This document shows, piece after piece, positions 47,226 through 56,515 of a stretch of 64,000 nucleotides of DNA. Made by a program: the position numbers and the translations under genes. The notes beneath the pieces are model-generated. The model had not been told where the DNA came from, did not search any database, and saw only the letters and a list, made by a program, of their open reading frames with translations. Within the stretch, counting starts at the first letter, position 1; the number at the start of each line of letters is the position of its first letter. The DNA comes from Chitinophaga jiangningensis (GTDB lineage: Bacteria; Bacteroidota; Bacteroidia; Chitinophagales; Chitinophagaceae). Where the stretch lies: positions 310,001-374,000 of the forward strand of contig NZ_FRBL01000003.1 of the NCBI RefSeq assembly GCF_900142605.1, written 5' to 3'.

Positions 47226-47986
47226 TTCCCTCCGCACCAGTCAATAAAATCTGACTATTTCCCATCTCCCTCACTTGATAAATAGGTGCTTTTTTATTAT
47301 ACCCCTTTTTACCATTTCGGGAGAGAATTAATGCAACCGGTTCCAACACTGCCAGTCCTCCGCACCGGCACTCCGCCAGCCGCGCCAGCTCCTTCAAGCA
47401 CCTGCTGAAACCGCGGCAGCCCCCACGTAAACGCCTATACCAAAAATCCTCCTTAACCTCCGTTCAACATATTCCCTTTACAATCAATATAATAAAAAGT
47501 GACTTTATCGCGTTCCTTTTTTGTATATTTAAATACGAAGCCTCCTATGGCCTATGTAGCCCGCGTTACATACCCAATAATGAAAGCTTAACAACCAAAT
47601 CTAACGTCGCTCGTTCATCATTTTTAAGATGTACCCGCACTACTTTGTCAGACCTGCCTGCCTGGGAACTATCCCGGCGCAGCAAAGGCGTTGTACCCCG
47701 TGAGAGTGTTTAACGTAGACGTATATACGTATTTAAATTAAATGGAGCACTGTGCTGTGGATTTGCCTATATGACTGATTTTTTGGAACGAAAGAATTAT
47801 CCCAACAAACGAACAATGCCTGCCTCGCAAGGCGGGCAACAACGATAGCGCTGCTACCAACACCAGATTATTGGCTTAATGATACCAGAGGAAATTACCC
47901 GGCACCGCTGCCTGGAATAACCCAACTGTGTTCATGCCTATACCATTACATCTCAGCAATCAAGTTCTATTAAATATCCGGTAATT

Positions 47987-50900
47987 ATGAAACAATCAAT
48001 TACACATTTTCCCAGCCTATGCTGTGTAGTGATTACCCAACTACTATGCAGTAGTACCGTGATGGCCAGCGCGCCGGCCCCTTTGCCGGCAGTAGGTACA
48101 GCAGGGTATTATCACCCGGGTGTGGTGCTGCTGGAATTACAGGGCGTTGTTCGGGACGACAAAGGAAACCCATTGCCCGGCGCAAGTATTCAGATCAAAG
48201 GCACCAACCAGGGCGCCATTGCCGACGGCTCCGGCAATTTCGTACTTAAAAATGTAGCCCCGGGAACCACCCTCATCATCTCCATGGTTGGCTTTAAAGC
48301 AAGGGAATTCACCGTTACCAATGCTAATCGCATTCAGATTGTCCTGAGCCCTAATACCAACATTGGTGAAGTAGTAGTTACCGGTTATCAGACACTCCGT
48401 AAAATCGACTACGCAGGCGCCGCCGCTACCGTAAAGGTGAAAGACATCCAGGTGCCCAGCATCGGAACACTCGACAAAATGCTCCAGGGACAGGTAGCAG
48501 GGGTGGCCATCGTCAACACCTCCTCGGTTTTCGGTACCGCCCCGAAAATACGCGTGAGAGGTAGCGCCTCCATCAGCGGTATCAACGAACCGCTATGGGT
48601 GCTCGACGGGGTGCCACTGGATGCTCCTCTGAACATCGTACCTTCTGAACTATATGCCGGTAACGCCCGCAACCTCCTGGCCAGCGCCCTCGCTAACGTG
48701 AACCCGGACGATATCGAAGATATTACGGTACTGAAAGATGCGACCGCCACCGCCATGTACGGTACCCGCGCGGTAAACGGGGTTATCGTCATCAATACCA
48801 AACGCGCTCAGAAAAAAGCACCGCTGCGCGTGAGCTATACTTTTAATGGTACCTATTCCCTTAAACCTTCTATCCAGGACTTTGATGTGCTCAACTCCAA
48901 AGACCAGGTAGAACTCAACCAGGAAATGTTTACCATCTACGACTCCTATATTCAAAACTTCTCCGCAGCTACCTCCGGCCCATATGCTAAACTGCAGGAC
49001 CAGTTTAACCGCAAGGAAATCACGGAAGCGCAACTGCGTGAAAAAATACGAGACCTCAAAGTCATCAACACCGACTGGTTTGACGTACTTTACAAAAACA
49101 GCTTTACCCAACAGCACGCCGTGAGTGTGAGCGGTGGAACCAAAAAAACGTCCACCCGTCTCTCTCTCAGTTATTATAACGACCCTGGAAAAACAATAGG
49201 CGAATACGCGAAACGCTATACCGCCAACCTCGTAAACGGCTGGCAGGTAACCAATAAGTTCCTGGCAGAAGTAATGGTGAAATATGCTTACAGAGACCAA
49301 CGCCAGCCAGGCACGGAAGTAAACCCCTTTGTTTACGCCCGCGACGCCAGCAGAGCAGCACGGCCATATGATGATAACGGTAACTTTGAATACTATAAAA
49401 AAGGATACGCCGATTTCAATATCATCGACGAACTAAATAATAACTTCATCAAGCTCGAGAATAACGATTTTGCCACGCAGCTGAACCTCACGTATAACAT
49501 TACGCCTAAGCTGAAAGCCTCCGGCCTCGCAAACGTACGCTGGTCCAACTCCACCATCAACGAAATACAAACTGAAAACTCGAACTACGCCAAACAGTTC
49601 CGGGCAGATGATTTCCGCATCCTCGACGCCAACGAACGCCTCTATAAACGCCCTGGATCACCTTCCTGGGAAGTGCCGCAAACTGTACTGCCTCAAGGTG
49701 GTATACTGGACAGGGAAGATATCACCTCCCGGTACTACACGCTCCGTGGTCAGCTCGAATGGATCGCCTTTGAAACAAAACAACATAAGCTTTCGCTCAT
49801 GGGCGGTATGGAAGTAACACAAAATAAACAGTCCTCTTCCTTTGCCCGCCACTATGGCTATATGTCCGGCAGCGACCAGTTCGCCGCCGCACCTCTGGCT
49901 TACGAAAGGCTCCAGGTAAGCACCTCGCTGCCGGATGATGAAAAAGTATGGTACAACGGCAGGAACCTCCTGCAGGGCGCTACCAGCTATGTCAACGACT
50001 TTACCCGCAACGCCGTTTCTTATTATTCCAGCCTGTCCTACAACTATCAGGGCAAATATGTACTGGATGCCTCCCTCCGCAATGATGCCACCAACGTATC
50101 CGGAAGAGCCAGTCGTAACCGCTTCCTGCCTACATGGGCCGTAGGCGGCGCCTGGAACTTCACGGAAGAAAACTTCATGAAAGGAGTGGAGAATGTACTC
50201 TCCGGCGGTAAACTGCGTATATCCTACGGGTTAAGAGGAAATGCCGGCTACAGAGGCCCTGAAATGGTGGCTTACTACCAGCCGATTATCCGTCCGTCCT
50301 TTCCGGCATATAATACCACTGGTGTAAACATCGTGGAATCTGAAAATGCCTCCCTCGAATTTGAGAAAGAGTATATGTTCAGTACAGGTATTGATTTCTC
50401 CCTGTTTAACCGGCTTGACTTCACCATTAACTACTACAACAGGAAAAATTTTGACCTGGTTGGATACAAACAAGTGCAATCCTCCTCCGGTTACCTGACT
50501 AAACTGTTTAACTGGGCCGACATGCAAAACCGTGGCTATGAAGCCTCCCTGAATATCCGGCCGATTAAAGTGGTAGGCGACTTCAAATGGTCAGGTATGG
50601 TGAACGTGGGATATAACAAAAACACCGTACTGTCCGACTACCAGGGTAACAACCCTTCCGTATTTGATGCAACCGCCTCTGAAGGTTTTGCCCGTAAGGG
50701 TATGCCACTCACAGGGCTATACGCTTTTGAATTCGGTGGCCTCAACGAACAGGGACTCGCTACCTACCGCGACGCAAAAGGTGGAACCGTGTTAGGCTTC
50801 TCCAACTCCAGCAGGGACCTCAGCAATGTGGTATACCAGGGTAGCCGCGACCCGATGTATTCCGGTGGCTTTACCTCCAACTTCAACTACAAAAACTGGA

Positions 50901-51385
50901 CACTGGGCGTATCCTTTGTGTTTAACACCGGTAACGTAGTACGCAAGGCGGATTACTACAAAGGCGGTACACTGTCGTCCCTATATCGTGACGACAAAAA
51001 CCAGGTGGGCGACTTCGCCTACAGATGGCGCGCCAAAGGAGATGAAACTTTCACTAAAATACCGCGACTGCTGCTCCGTGAAGACATGAACGATTATGTT
51101 AACCTCGGTTTCTTTGATGAGTCGGTGTTTGGCGTATATAACAGGTCAGATATCAGGACCATCAACGCTTCATTCCTTCGCCTGCGCAACATCATGCTGC
51201 AATACAACTTCGCCAAATTTGCCCGTTCCCTGAAAATGCAAAACCTCACTGCCAGCCTGGAAGCCTCCAACCTGGCCGTATTTGCATCCGGTAAGTTTAA
51301 CGGCGTAGACCCTGAAACAGTGCTGACGGGTATGAACATGCCGCCGGTAAAATCATTCACCTTCAGCCTGTCCGCTGGTTTCTGA
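47987..51385 (+). CDS. SusC/RagA family TonB-dependent transporter (second locus)
   Basis: A 1132-residue outer membrane transporter. After a signal peptide ending MASA, the carboxypeptidase-regulatory domain (about 52-125, GVVRDDKGNPLPGASIQIKG) leads to the TonB-box region GEVVVTGYQ, the plug with WVLDGVPLD and DITVLKDATATAMYGTRAVN, and the barrel ending SFTFSLSAGF. There is no STN domain. The SusD partner starts 34 bases downstream, and two lipoproteins follow. No carbohydrate enzyme is present in this locus, and the metallopeptidase suggests a peptide-containing cargo. The upstream leader is unusually long. Confidence 0.93.
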   Translation: MKQSITHFPSLCCVVITQLLCSSTVMASAPAPLPAVGTAGYYHPGVVLLELQGVVRDDKGNPLPGASIQIKGTNQGAIADGSGNFVLKNVAPGTTLIISMVGFKAREFTVTNANRIQIVLSPNTNIGEVVVTGYQTLRKIDYAGAAATVKVKDIQVPSIGTLDKMLQGQVAGVAIVNTSSVFGTAPKIRVRGSASISGINEPLWVLDGVPLDAPLNIVPSELYAGNARNLLASALANVNPDDIEDITVLKDATATAMYGTRAVNGVIVINTKRAQKKAPLRVSYTFNGTYSLKPSIQDFDVLNSKDQVELNQEMFTIYDSYIQNFSAATSGPYAKLQDQFNRKEITEAQLREKIRDLKVINTDWFDVLYKNSFTQQHAVSVSGGTKKTSTRLSLSYYNDPGKTIGEYAKRYTANLVNGWQVTNKFLAEVMVKYAYRDQRQPGTEVNPFVYARDASRAARPYDDNGNFEYYKKGYADFNIIDELNNNFIKLENNDFATQLNLTYNITPKLKASGLANVRWSNSTINEIQTENSNYAKQFRADDFRILDANERLYKRPGSPSWEVPQTVLPQGGILDREDITSRYYTLRGQLEWIAFETKQHKLSLMGGMEVTQNKQSSSFARHYGYMSGSDQFAAAPLAYERLQVSTSLPDDEKVWYNGRNLLQGATSYVNDFTRNAVSYYSSLSYNYQGKYVLDASLRNDATNVSGRASRNRFLPTWAVGGAWNFTEENFMKGVENVLSGGKLRISYGLRGNAGYRGPEMVAYYQPIIRPSFPAYNTTGVNIVESENASLEFEKEYMFSTGIDFSLFNRLDFTINYYNRKNFDLVGYKQVQSSSGYLTKLFNWADMQNRGYEASLNIRPIKVVGDFKWSGMVNVGYNKNTVLSDYQGNNPSVFDATASEGFARKGMPLTGLYAFEFGGLNEQGLATYRDAKGGTVLGFSNSSRDLSNVVYQGSRDPMYSGGFTSNFNYKNWTLGVSFVFNTGNVVRKADYYKGGTLSSLYRDDKNQVGDFAYRWRAKGDETFTKIPRLLLREDMNDYVNLGFFDESVFGVYNRSDIRTINASFLRLRNIMLQYNFAKFARSLKMQNLTASLEASNLAVFASGKFNGVDPETVLTGMNMPPVKSFTFSLSAGF

Positions 51386-51419
51386 TCCGGCGCAACTCAA
51401 CTGAAATAAATCGTATCAT

Positions 51420-52904
51420 ATGTTGAAGAGATATAAACTCAAAGGATGGCAAGCATACGGATTTTCCAGGTCCATACTGGCAGTAGCTTTACTGCTGACG
51501 CTGTCCAACGTGTCCTGTACAAAGTTTCTGGAAGAACCGGTAGATAACCGCACACTGATTGTGTCACTCGATGATATGGAGGAAACGCTGAACCAGATCA
51601 TGCCTTACTCTGATTATCATTTTACCGATATCATGAGTGACGACTACATCTTCCGTGACCTGGCCGGCCATAACGTAGAAGAGGCCGTAAACTCTATGTT
51701 GCCGATTTTCGAACTGGAAATTTGCCGGCAGTCCCTGCCGGCTACCCGTTTCCTGGCCTCAGGATTCAACCCGGTAACGGCATTCAGGCGCTCCTATAAT
51801 TCCATCATTAACTCCCTGTTGATCCTCGATAAATTAAAAGGCTTCACGCCCACCACCAAAGAAGAGGAAACCAGGGCAAAGGCACTCCGCGGAAAAGCAC
51901 TGGCCATACGGGCTTACAGCAACTATATGCTGGTAAACCTGTTTGCCAAACAATATAACCCGGCTACCGCTGCTACAGACAAAGGCATTCCTTTCGTAGC
52001 TGCCTACAGCGGAGAACCGGTAGTAGGCTATAAACAGGAAAGCGTCCAAAAGGTATATGATGAAATCCTGAAAGACCTGCTGGAAGCAGTAACACTTGTA
52101 GAAGCCCAACCTGCAAAAAATGCGCAGTTCAACTTCGGTGCAGATGCAGTAAATGCCCTGCTGTCGAGGGTGTACCTGAATAAAAAAGACTGGGACAATA
52201 GTATAAAATATGCTACTGCAGTACTGGATAAACGCAGTGCGCCACTCAATATTAAAACCCTGAGAAACAGCATTACTGATTATCAGCAGTATTCTTCCGC
52301 GTATTTCAATCCGTCTAATCCATCCTTCATCCTGATGGGTAATAACACCTATCAGCTGATCGCTTACTTCTGGATGGGCATGTTCCCTTATCCGGCCGTA
52401 CAGATGCTGAGAGATGAAGGGGCAGATGATGATAATAATTATACCATTCAAACCAGTCCGCTGTACAGCGATTACGTACCGCAAAAACTGATGCTGTTTC
52501 AGCCTACGGCTACACGAAATGGTAATATGCCGGTGCTGACGGTTGATGAAGTATTGTTTAACAGGGCAGAAGCAGCCATTGAAAAAGCGAAGGGAATGAC
52601 GGCCCAGGCCCAGGCGGACCTGACGGCCCTGATCAACAACCAGACCTTTAGTGATGAAGCAGCAGCCGATAAAATTAACTTGCTGCCTACGCTCACCACA
52701 CGTGATCAGGCCATTGGTATGTTGTTGCTGATTAAAAGGATCCGCTTTACCAGTGAAGGGATGCGCTGGTTTGATATGCGCCGTCATAACATTCCCGTAT
52801 CTCACAAAGGCAGATCAGGCACCTATACGATCGATGGTACCAAACCGGAAGACTATGTTATCCAGCTTCCTACGGAAGAGATTACACGTAATCCGGGACT
52901 TTAA
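51420..52904 (+). CDS. SusD/RagB family lipoprotein (second locus)
   Basis: A 494-residue lipoprotein with lipobox LSNVSC (Cys33), preceded by a longer charged N terminus than usual. SusD features include KALRGKALAIRAYSNYMLVN in the TPR half and KRIRFTSEGMRWFDMRRHNI in the C-terminal half, with IQLPTEEITRNPGL at the end. It would cap the SusC at 47987 and bind its cargo. The last residues precede the metallopeptidase gene by 27 bases. Confidence 0.93.
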   Translation: MLKRYKLKGWQAYGFSRSILAVALLLTLSNVSCTKFLEEPVDNRTLIVSLDDMEETLNQIMPYSDYHFTDIMSDDYIFRDLAGHNVEEAVNSMLPIFELEICRQSLPATRFLASGFNPVTAFRRSYNSIINSLLILDKLKGFTPTTKEEETRAKALRGKALAIRAYSNYMLVNLFAKQYNPATAATDKGIPFVAAYSGEPVVGYKQESVQKVYDEILKDLLEAVTLVEAQPAKNAQFNFGADAVNALLSRVYLNKKDWDNSIKYATAVLDKRSAPLNIKTLRNSITDYQQYSSAYFNPSNPSFILMGNNTYQLIAYFWMGMFPYPAVQMLRDEGADDDNNYTIQTSPLYSDYVPQKLMLFQPTATRNGNMPVLTVDEVLFNRAEAAIEKAKGMTAQAQADLTALINNQTFSDEAAADKINLLPTLTTRDQAIGMLLLIKRIRFTSEGMRWFDMRRHNIPVSHKGRSGTYTIDGTKPEDYVIQLPTEEITRNPGL

Positions 52905-52931
52905 TCATTCATTACTTTAAACTCATTTCTC

Positions 52932-53885
52932 ATGAAATATAAAATTAGTCTGTTATGGGGGCTGGTAACCATGATGGTAGTAATGGCAGCCTGCAGTAAA
53001 GAAGAGGCACTGACCGCCGAAGTGGACCCTGCACCAACCTTTGATACCCGGACGCCGCTTGGACAGAAGCAGAAAGAATTTTTTGATAAGTACGGTATCC
53101 AGGTAGAGTACAAATGGAACCGTTATGCCTATGCCTCCGACGTGGTAGCCAATCCCGCCAAAGAGGAAGATGTGCTGCCATACCTGGAGCTGTTGGAGAT
53201 TATCTACTTTAAAGCTATGGACGCTGTAGGCGGCGCCTCCCAAACAGCCGTAAAGGAAACGCCTGTACGTTTATTGCTCATCGGTAATGGCTTGAACTAC
53301 GGTGGCGCTGAAAGCTTCGGGGAATCTACTGCCGGACAGGCAGGTAACATTCAGCCCAACAGGCTTACCCTGGGTGGGCTTACGCCATTTGGCGAATTGT
53401 TACGCGCCAAAAATGATACCTCTGACCGCGATTTTCTGGATGCCATTTACAATGCGGCACCTACCAGCTTCCCGGATGATGCGGGGCTCATCGGGTTTGT
53501 TTGGCACGAATACACGCACTTCCTGGATAGTAAGCACCAGATCCCGGTTGGTTTTGAGCTGCCAGCCAAAACCAATTACCTGAGAGGTTCTAACCAGTTT
53601 TTACGTGTCACTTATCCGGAAGCTATTTCCAAAGGGTTCTTTATCCCATACGGTATGCAAAATGAGCATGAGGATTTTGCCACTTATGTGCAAACAATTA
53701 TCTGGCTTTCTGATGCGGAAATTAATACCTACTACCTCACCAATGAGGCCACTAAGGCCAAGTATCAGCTGGTGACCAATTATTTTACCAAGCTGGGTAT
53801 TCCGATTACCAAATTGAGGGATTACCTGCAACAGCAGTCGGTAATAAACGAGCTTATCGCCCTGAAAAGAAAGTATGAGCAATAA
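52932..53885 (+). CDS. Lipoprotein zinc metallopeptidase (putative zinc-binding metallopeptidase family)
   Basis: A 317-residue lipoprotein with lipobox VVMAAC (Cys21). A gluzincin-type site is visible: HEYTH at residues 192-196 and a likely third ligand Glu247 in NEHEDFATY, 51 residues later. The HExxH is in the stretch FVWHEYTHFLDS. This matches the family named putative zinc-binding metallopeptidase that accompanies SusC/SusD pairs lacking glycosidases in Bacteroidota. It probably cleaves peptides or glycoproteins at the cell surface before SusCD uptake. Substrate is not known. Confidence 0.85.
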   Translation: MKYKISLLWGLVTMMVVMAACSKEEALTAEVDPAPTFDTRTPLGQKQKEFFDKYGIQVEYKWNRYAYASDVVANPAKEEDVLPYLELLEIIYFKAMDAVGGASQTAVKETPVRLLLIGNGLNYGGAESFGESTAGQAGNIQPNRLTLGGLTPFGELLRAKNDTSDRDFLDAIYNAAPTSFPDDAGLIGFVWHEYTHFLDSKHQIPVGFELPAKTNYLRGSNQFLRVTYPEAISKGFFIPYGMQNEHEDFATYVQTIIWLSDAEINTYYLTNEATKAKYQLVTNYFTKLGIPITKLRDYLQQQSVINELIALKRKYEQ

Positions 53886-53912
53886 GTATTAACTAATCCA
53901 ATTCTGTTTTTT

Positions 53913-54989
53913 ATGAATACGCTGCATAAATTATTTCACACGCATAAGCTGGTACTGGCTGCCGCTGTTATCATAGGACTTGGTGCAGTCTCCTGCGAAA
54001 AGGGCGATGATTTTAGTCGCCCCGCTGGCAATACCAACTCCATTGAAAAAGACAAGGCCGACGCGTTCAAAAACCTCACGGACGATGAAACATCCATGTG
54101 GGCCTGGGCAATGGAAACCAGCTTTACAAACAATAAATTCCCGGGGATGCTGCTGCAGCTTTCCAAGGATTCCAGTGCCAATATTTATTCCATTGATAAC
54201 GGAGGAATTGTGACTGATTTGTCGCGACTGCGATCCTCAGGCACGCTCACGGCCGGAGAGTCATCCCTGGCGCTGCAGCTGATCAATATCCTGCGTCCAT
54301 ATTCCGATTATCAGATCCGGCAGATACTGGCTGATCCGCAAAACGCGTCATTTAAAAATGCAGTGTTGTCCCTGTTGCCCAACTATGAAAACTTCGGGTC
54401 GCAAACCATTAACTTGAGAGAGTTAGAAGGGGCTTTTGATGCGAATGGTCCGATACAGCTTAGTCTTACCTTCCACAACAGTGAATTCCTCGCCTTGTTG
54501 AAGGAATACGGCTGGCTCGACTTCGATTTCCGCCTCCTGCGCTATACGAAAGACACCGTGGAGCTGACCGGTTACTATTCCAATAGTGCCAACAAGGTAA
54601 GCTACCTGTTACGTACACACGATGATCCGACTTTCTTTGCCTATGCTTCTACCATTATGATGACGATCAACCCAAGCAAGGCAAAGGTGACGATGAAAAC
54701 CGGTGGTAACGTAGTGCCTATTCCGGCGGGTTATAACTCCGGCCTGCACTATTTTTACAAATGCTTTAACCAGGGCTTCCTGCAGCCGGATGGTTTGGGG
54801 TACGGCTTTGTACCTAATGGGGTGGATGTTGCCAAGGCACCGGATGTATTTAAAAATGCAAAACTTGTGAAGATAAAAAGTGTCAGACAGGGTAACCCGT
54901 TAACAGCGCCCGCAGGCACGGTGCTGATGACGTTTACCGTGATTGGCCAGGATGGAACTTCCAAAGAGGTGGAGCTGTCTAAAAACTAA
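53913..54989 (+). CDS. Unrecognised lipoprotein of the second SusCD locus
   Basis: A 358-residue lipoprotein with lipobox GAVSC (Cys28). No domain was recognised with confidence. The middle is helical (SYALQLINIL-like stretches, seen as SSLALQLINILRPYSDYQIR) and the C-terminal half is beta-rich. Lipoproteins in this place after the metallopeptidase are often DUF4302-type, but the sequence does not show that pattern clearly enough to name it. It is the last gene before the double hairpin at 55000. Confidence 0.65.
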   Translation: MNTLHKLFHTHKLVLAAAVIIGLGAVSCEKGDDFSRPAGNTNSIEKDKADAFKNLTDDETSMWAWAMETSFTNNKFPGMLLQLSKDSSANIYSIDNGGIVTDLSRLRSSGTLTAGESSLALQLINILRPYSDYQIRQILADPQNASFKNAVLSLLPNYENFGSQTINLRELEGAFDANGPIQLSLTFHNSEFLALLKEYGWLDFDFRLLRYTKDTVELTGYYSNSANKVSYLLRTHDDPTFFAYASTIMMTINPSKAKVTMKTGGNVVPIPAGYNSGLHYFYKCFNQGFLQPDGLGYGFVPNGVDVAKAPDVFKNAKLVKIKSVRQGNPLTAPAGTVLMTFTVIGQDGTSKEVELSKN

Positions 54990-54999
54990 TCCTTTTTTT

Positions 55000-55076
55000 A
55001 ATTGAGAAGGGCTCCCGCCGGTGGCGGGAGCCCTTCTCAATTTATCCGGCACCGAAGGTGCCGGATAAATTGAGAA
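55000..55076. repeat. Overlapping double hairpin at a convergent gene end (likely bidirectional terminator)
   Basis: Hairpin A (55000-55042) has a perfect 20-base stem and loop GGT. Hairpin B (55034-55076) has a perfect 20-base stem and loop GAA. Bases 55034-55042 take part in both. A T-tract precedes the element and an A-tract follows it, so each strand has its T-tract 5' of the hairpins, the reverse of a textbook intrinsic terminator. It separates the lipoprotein gene from the convergent GH29 gene. Confidence 0.8.
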
Positions 55077-55081
55077 AAAAA

Positions 55082-56515
55082 TTACCGCTTCTCATCATAC
55101 ACCCCAAACTCCGCTATCGCCGGTGCCTCACTAAACCCATCTATCACTATCCTCACCTTATTACCCCATACTCTCGGGAACCGGTGAATCTTTACCCTAC
55201 CGGCATCCGTACCTTTGCCCGGCAGCGACTTCCATTCACCATTCTCATTATACTCCAGGTGATAGGCGGTAATGCGTTGTTTATCTTCGGTAATAGTAAT
55301 CATGTTGAAAGCGCGTTCTTTTGTAAATGCTACTTCGTACCAGGGCTGCTTCACTGCGGGGTTCGACTGCCAGGTGCTGCCAAACCGGTCATCATTGCCA
55401 AAGTCCATGATGTTCATATCATTGCTCCAGCTGCCATTGGCTGGCTGGTGCTTGGCGATATTCTCCGCAATGATAGGAGCCTCATTTTCAGGCAGTGGCG
55501 CTACCGGACCTTCATTTTTCCATTGCTGACCGATGGCTTTCAAAGCTGCCAGCGCATTAGCATCAAAGAGCCCGTCGCGGTTAGGCGCTACGTTCAGAAT
55601 GAAATTACACCATGCCTTGTTGTATGGCACTATGATGTCGTTTACCAGCTTCGCCGGATCTTTTACCGGCGTGGTGGCAAAGCCGGTTTTGTAAAACCAG
55701 TTCTGTTGCAGCGGCAAACAAGCCAGTGCCGGTAAGCGGTTGGTAGAGGTGGAGATGTGCTGGCCGGCTCCCTGCTCATAGGATTTGATATCGGTATAAA
55801 ACAATGCTTCCGCAGGGTATTTGGCAGCGTTCAAATCCATCACCAGGCACCCCGGCTGCAATTGTTTAATGAGGCCATATATCTCCCCAAATGGTACGTC
55901 CTCGTAGGAAATACGGCTCCACGGCGCATCCCAGCCGTCAATAATCATAGCATCAATAGCGCCGTAGTTGGTCAGCAACTCGGTCAGCTGCGCCTTGATC
56001 ATGGCAATATGCGCCGGGGTAATATGCCCGGGGCGGATTTTATGATGCGTATCCAGGATGGAGAAGTATAGCATTACCTTCAGGCCTTTTGCACGGAAAG
56101 CATTCACGTACTCACGTACCACATCACGCTTCAGCGGGCTGTTCATCACGTTGTAATCCGTGGTTTTGGTATCCCAGATGGCGAAACCACTGTGGTGCTT
56201 GGTGGTGAGGCAGCCATAACTCATGTTCGCAGAAACGGCGGCATCGGCCCATTGGCGGCAATCCAGCTTACGCGGATTGAAGATCGCAGGGGAGGCATCC
56301 GGATCTGCCCAGTCATCCTCCATAAACGTAGGGATGTTAAAATGGATAAACATCCCAAAACGCAGGTCAGTAAATTGTTGCTGCCGCTCATGTAAAGTCG
56401 GTTGCTGCTGTGCCAGCACCGGACCTGCTGCCAGCAGGGGCAGCAGGCACAGTGCGCTGATAATACGGGTCAGTTTCACGATTGTCGGTTTATTAGTTTT
56501 GTTGATTATTTCCAT
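55082..56515 (-). CDS. GH29 alpha-L-fucosidase
   Basis: A 477-residue exported enzyme; signal peptide ends VLAQ. The retaining GH29 barrel is shown by FGMFIHF, TTKHHSGFAIWDT and AMIIDGWDAPW, where Asp193 is the likely nucleophile. Residues of about 345-477 form a discoidin-like beta domain (WYEVAFTKERAFNMITITED). The start overlaps the SusD stop by ten bases; a GTG at 56479 would avoid this and leave a shorter signal peptide. It is the only enzyme of the sigma/FecR/SusC/SusD cluster and therefore suggests a fucosylated glycan as its target. Confidence 0.92.
   Translation of the reverse strand: MEIINKTNKPTIVKLTRIISALCLLPLLAAGPVLAQQQPTLHERQQQFTDLRFGMFIHFNIPTFMEDDWADPDASPAIFNPRKLDCRQWADAAVSANMSYGCLTTKHHSGFAIWDTKTTDYNVMNSPLKRDVVREYVNAFRAKGLKVMLYFSILDTHHKIRPGHITPAHIAMIKAQLTELLTNYGAIDAMIIDGWDAPWSRISYEDVPFGEIYGLIKQLQPGCLVMDLNAAKYPAEALFYTDIKSYEQGAGQHISTSTNRLPALACLPLQQNWFYKTGFATTPVKDPAKLVNDIIVPYNKAWCNFILNVAPNRDGLFDANALAALKAIGQQWKNEGPVAPLPENEAPIIAENIAKHQPANGSWSNDMNIMDFGNDDRFGSTWQSNPAVKQPWYEVAFTKERAFNMITITEDKQRITAYHLEYNENGEWKSLPGKGTDAGRVKIHRFPRVWGNKVRIVIDGFSEAPAIAEFGVYDEKR

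Larger units (their letters stand above)
47111..47986. other. Long gene-free region and leader before the second susC
   Basis: 876 bases. It holds the EF-hand terminator (47141-47166), a GAA-loop hairpin (47199-47225), an AT-rich stretch at about 47480-47550 that may hold the promoter of the next locus, and a small hairpin (47817-47838, 9-base stem, loop CGCA). If the promoter is near 47530, the susC leader is about 450 bases. A 90-codon minus-strand frame at 47125-47397 crosses the terminator and is not credible. Confidence 0.6.

Noticed and set aside
47125..47397. A 90-codon minus-strand frame after the EF-hand gene
   Set aside because: It crosses a terminator and a hairpin, has low-complexity translation and no start signal.
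43733..55076. REP/RAYT-type mobile palindromes
   Set aside because: No GTAG-type flanking motif, no transposase gene in the window, and stems differ fully between copies.
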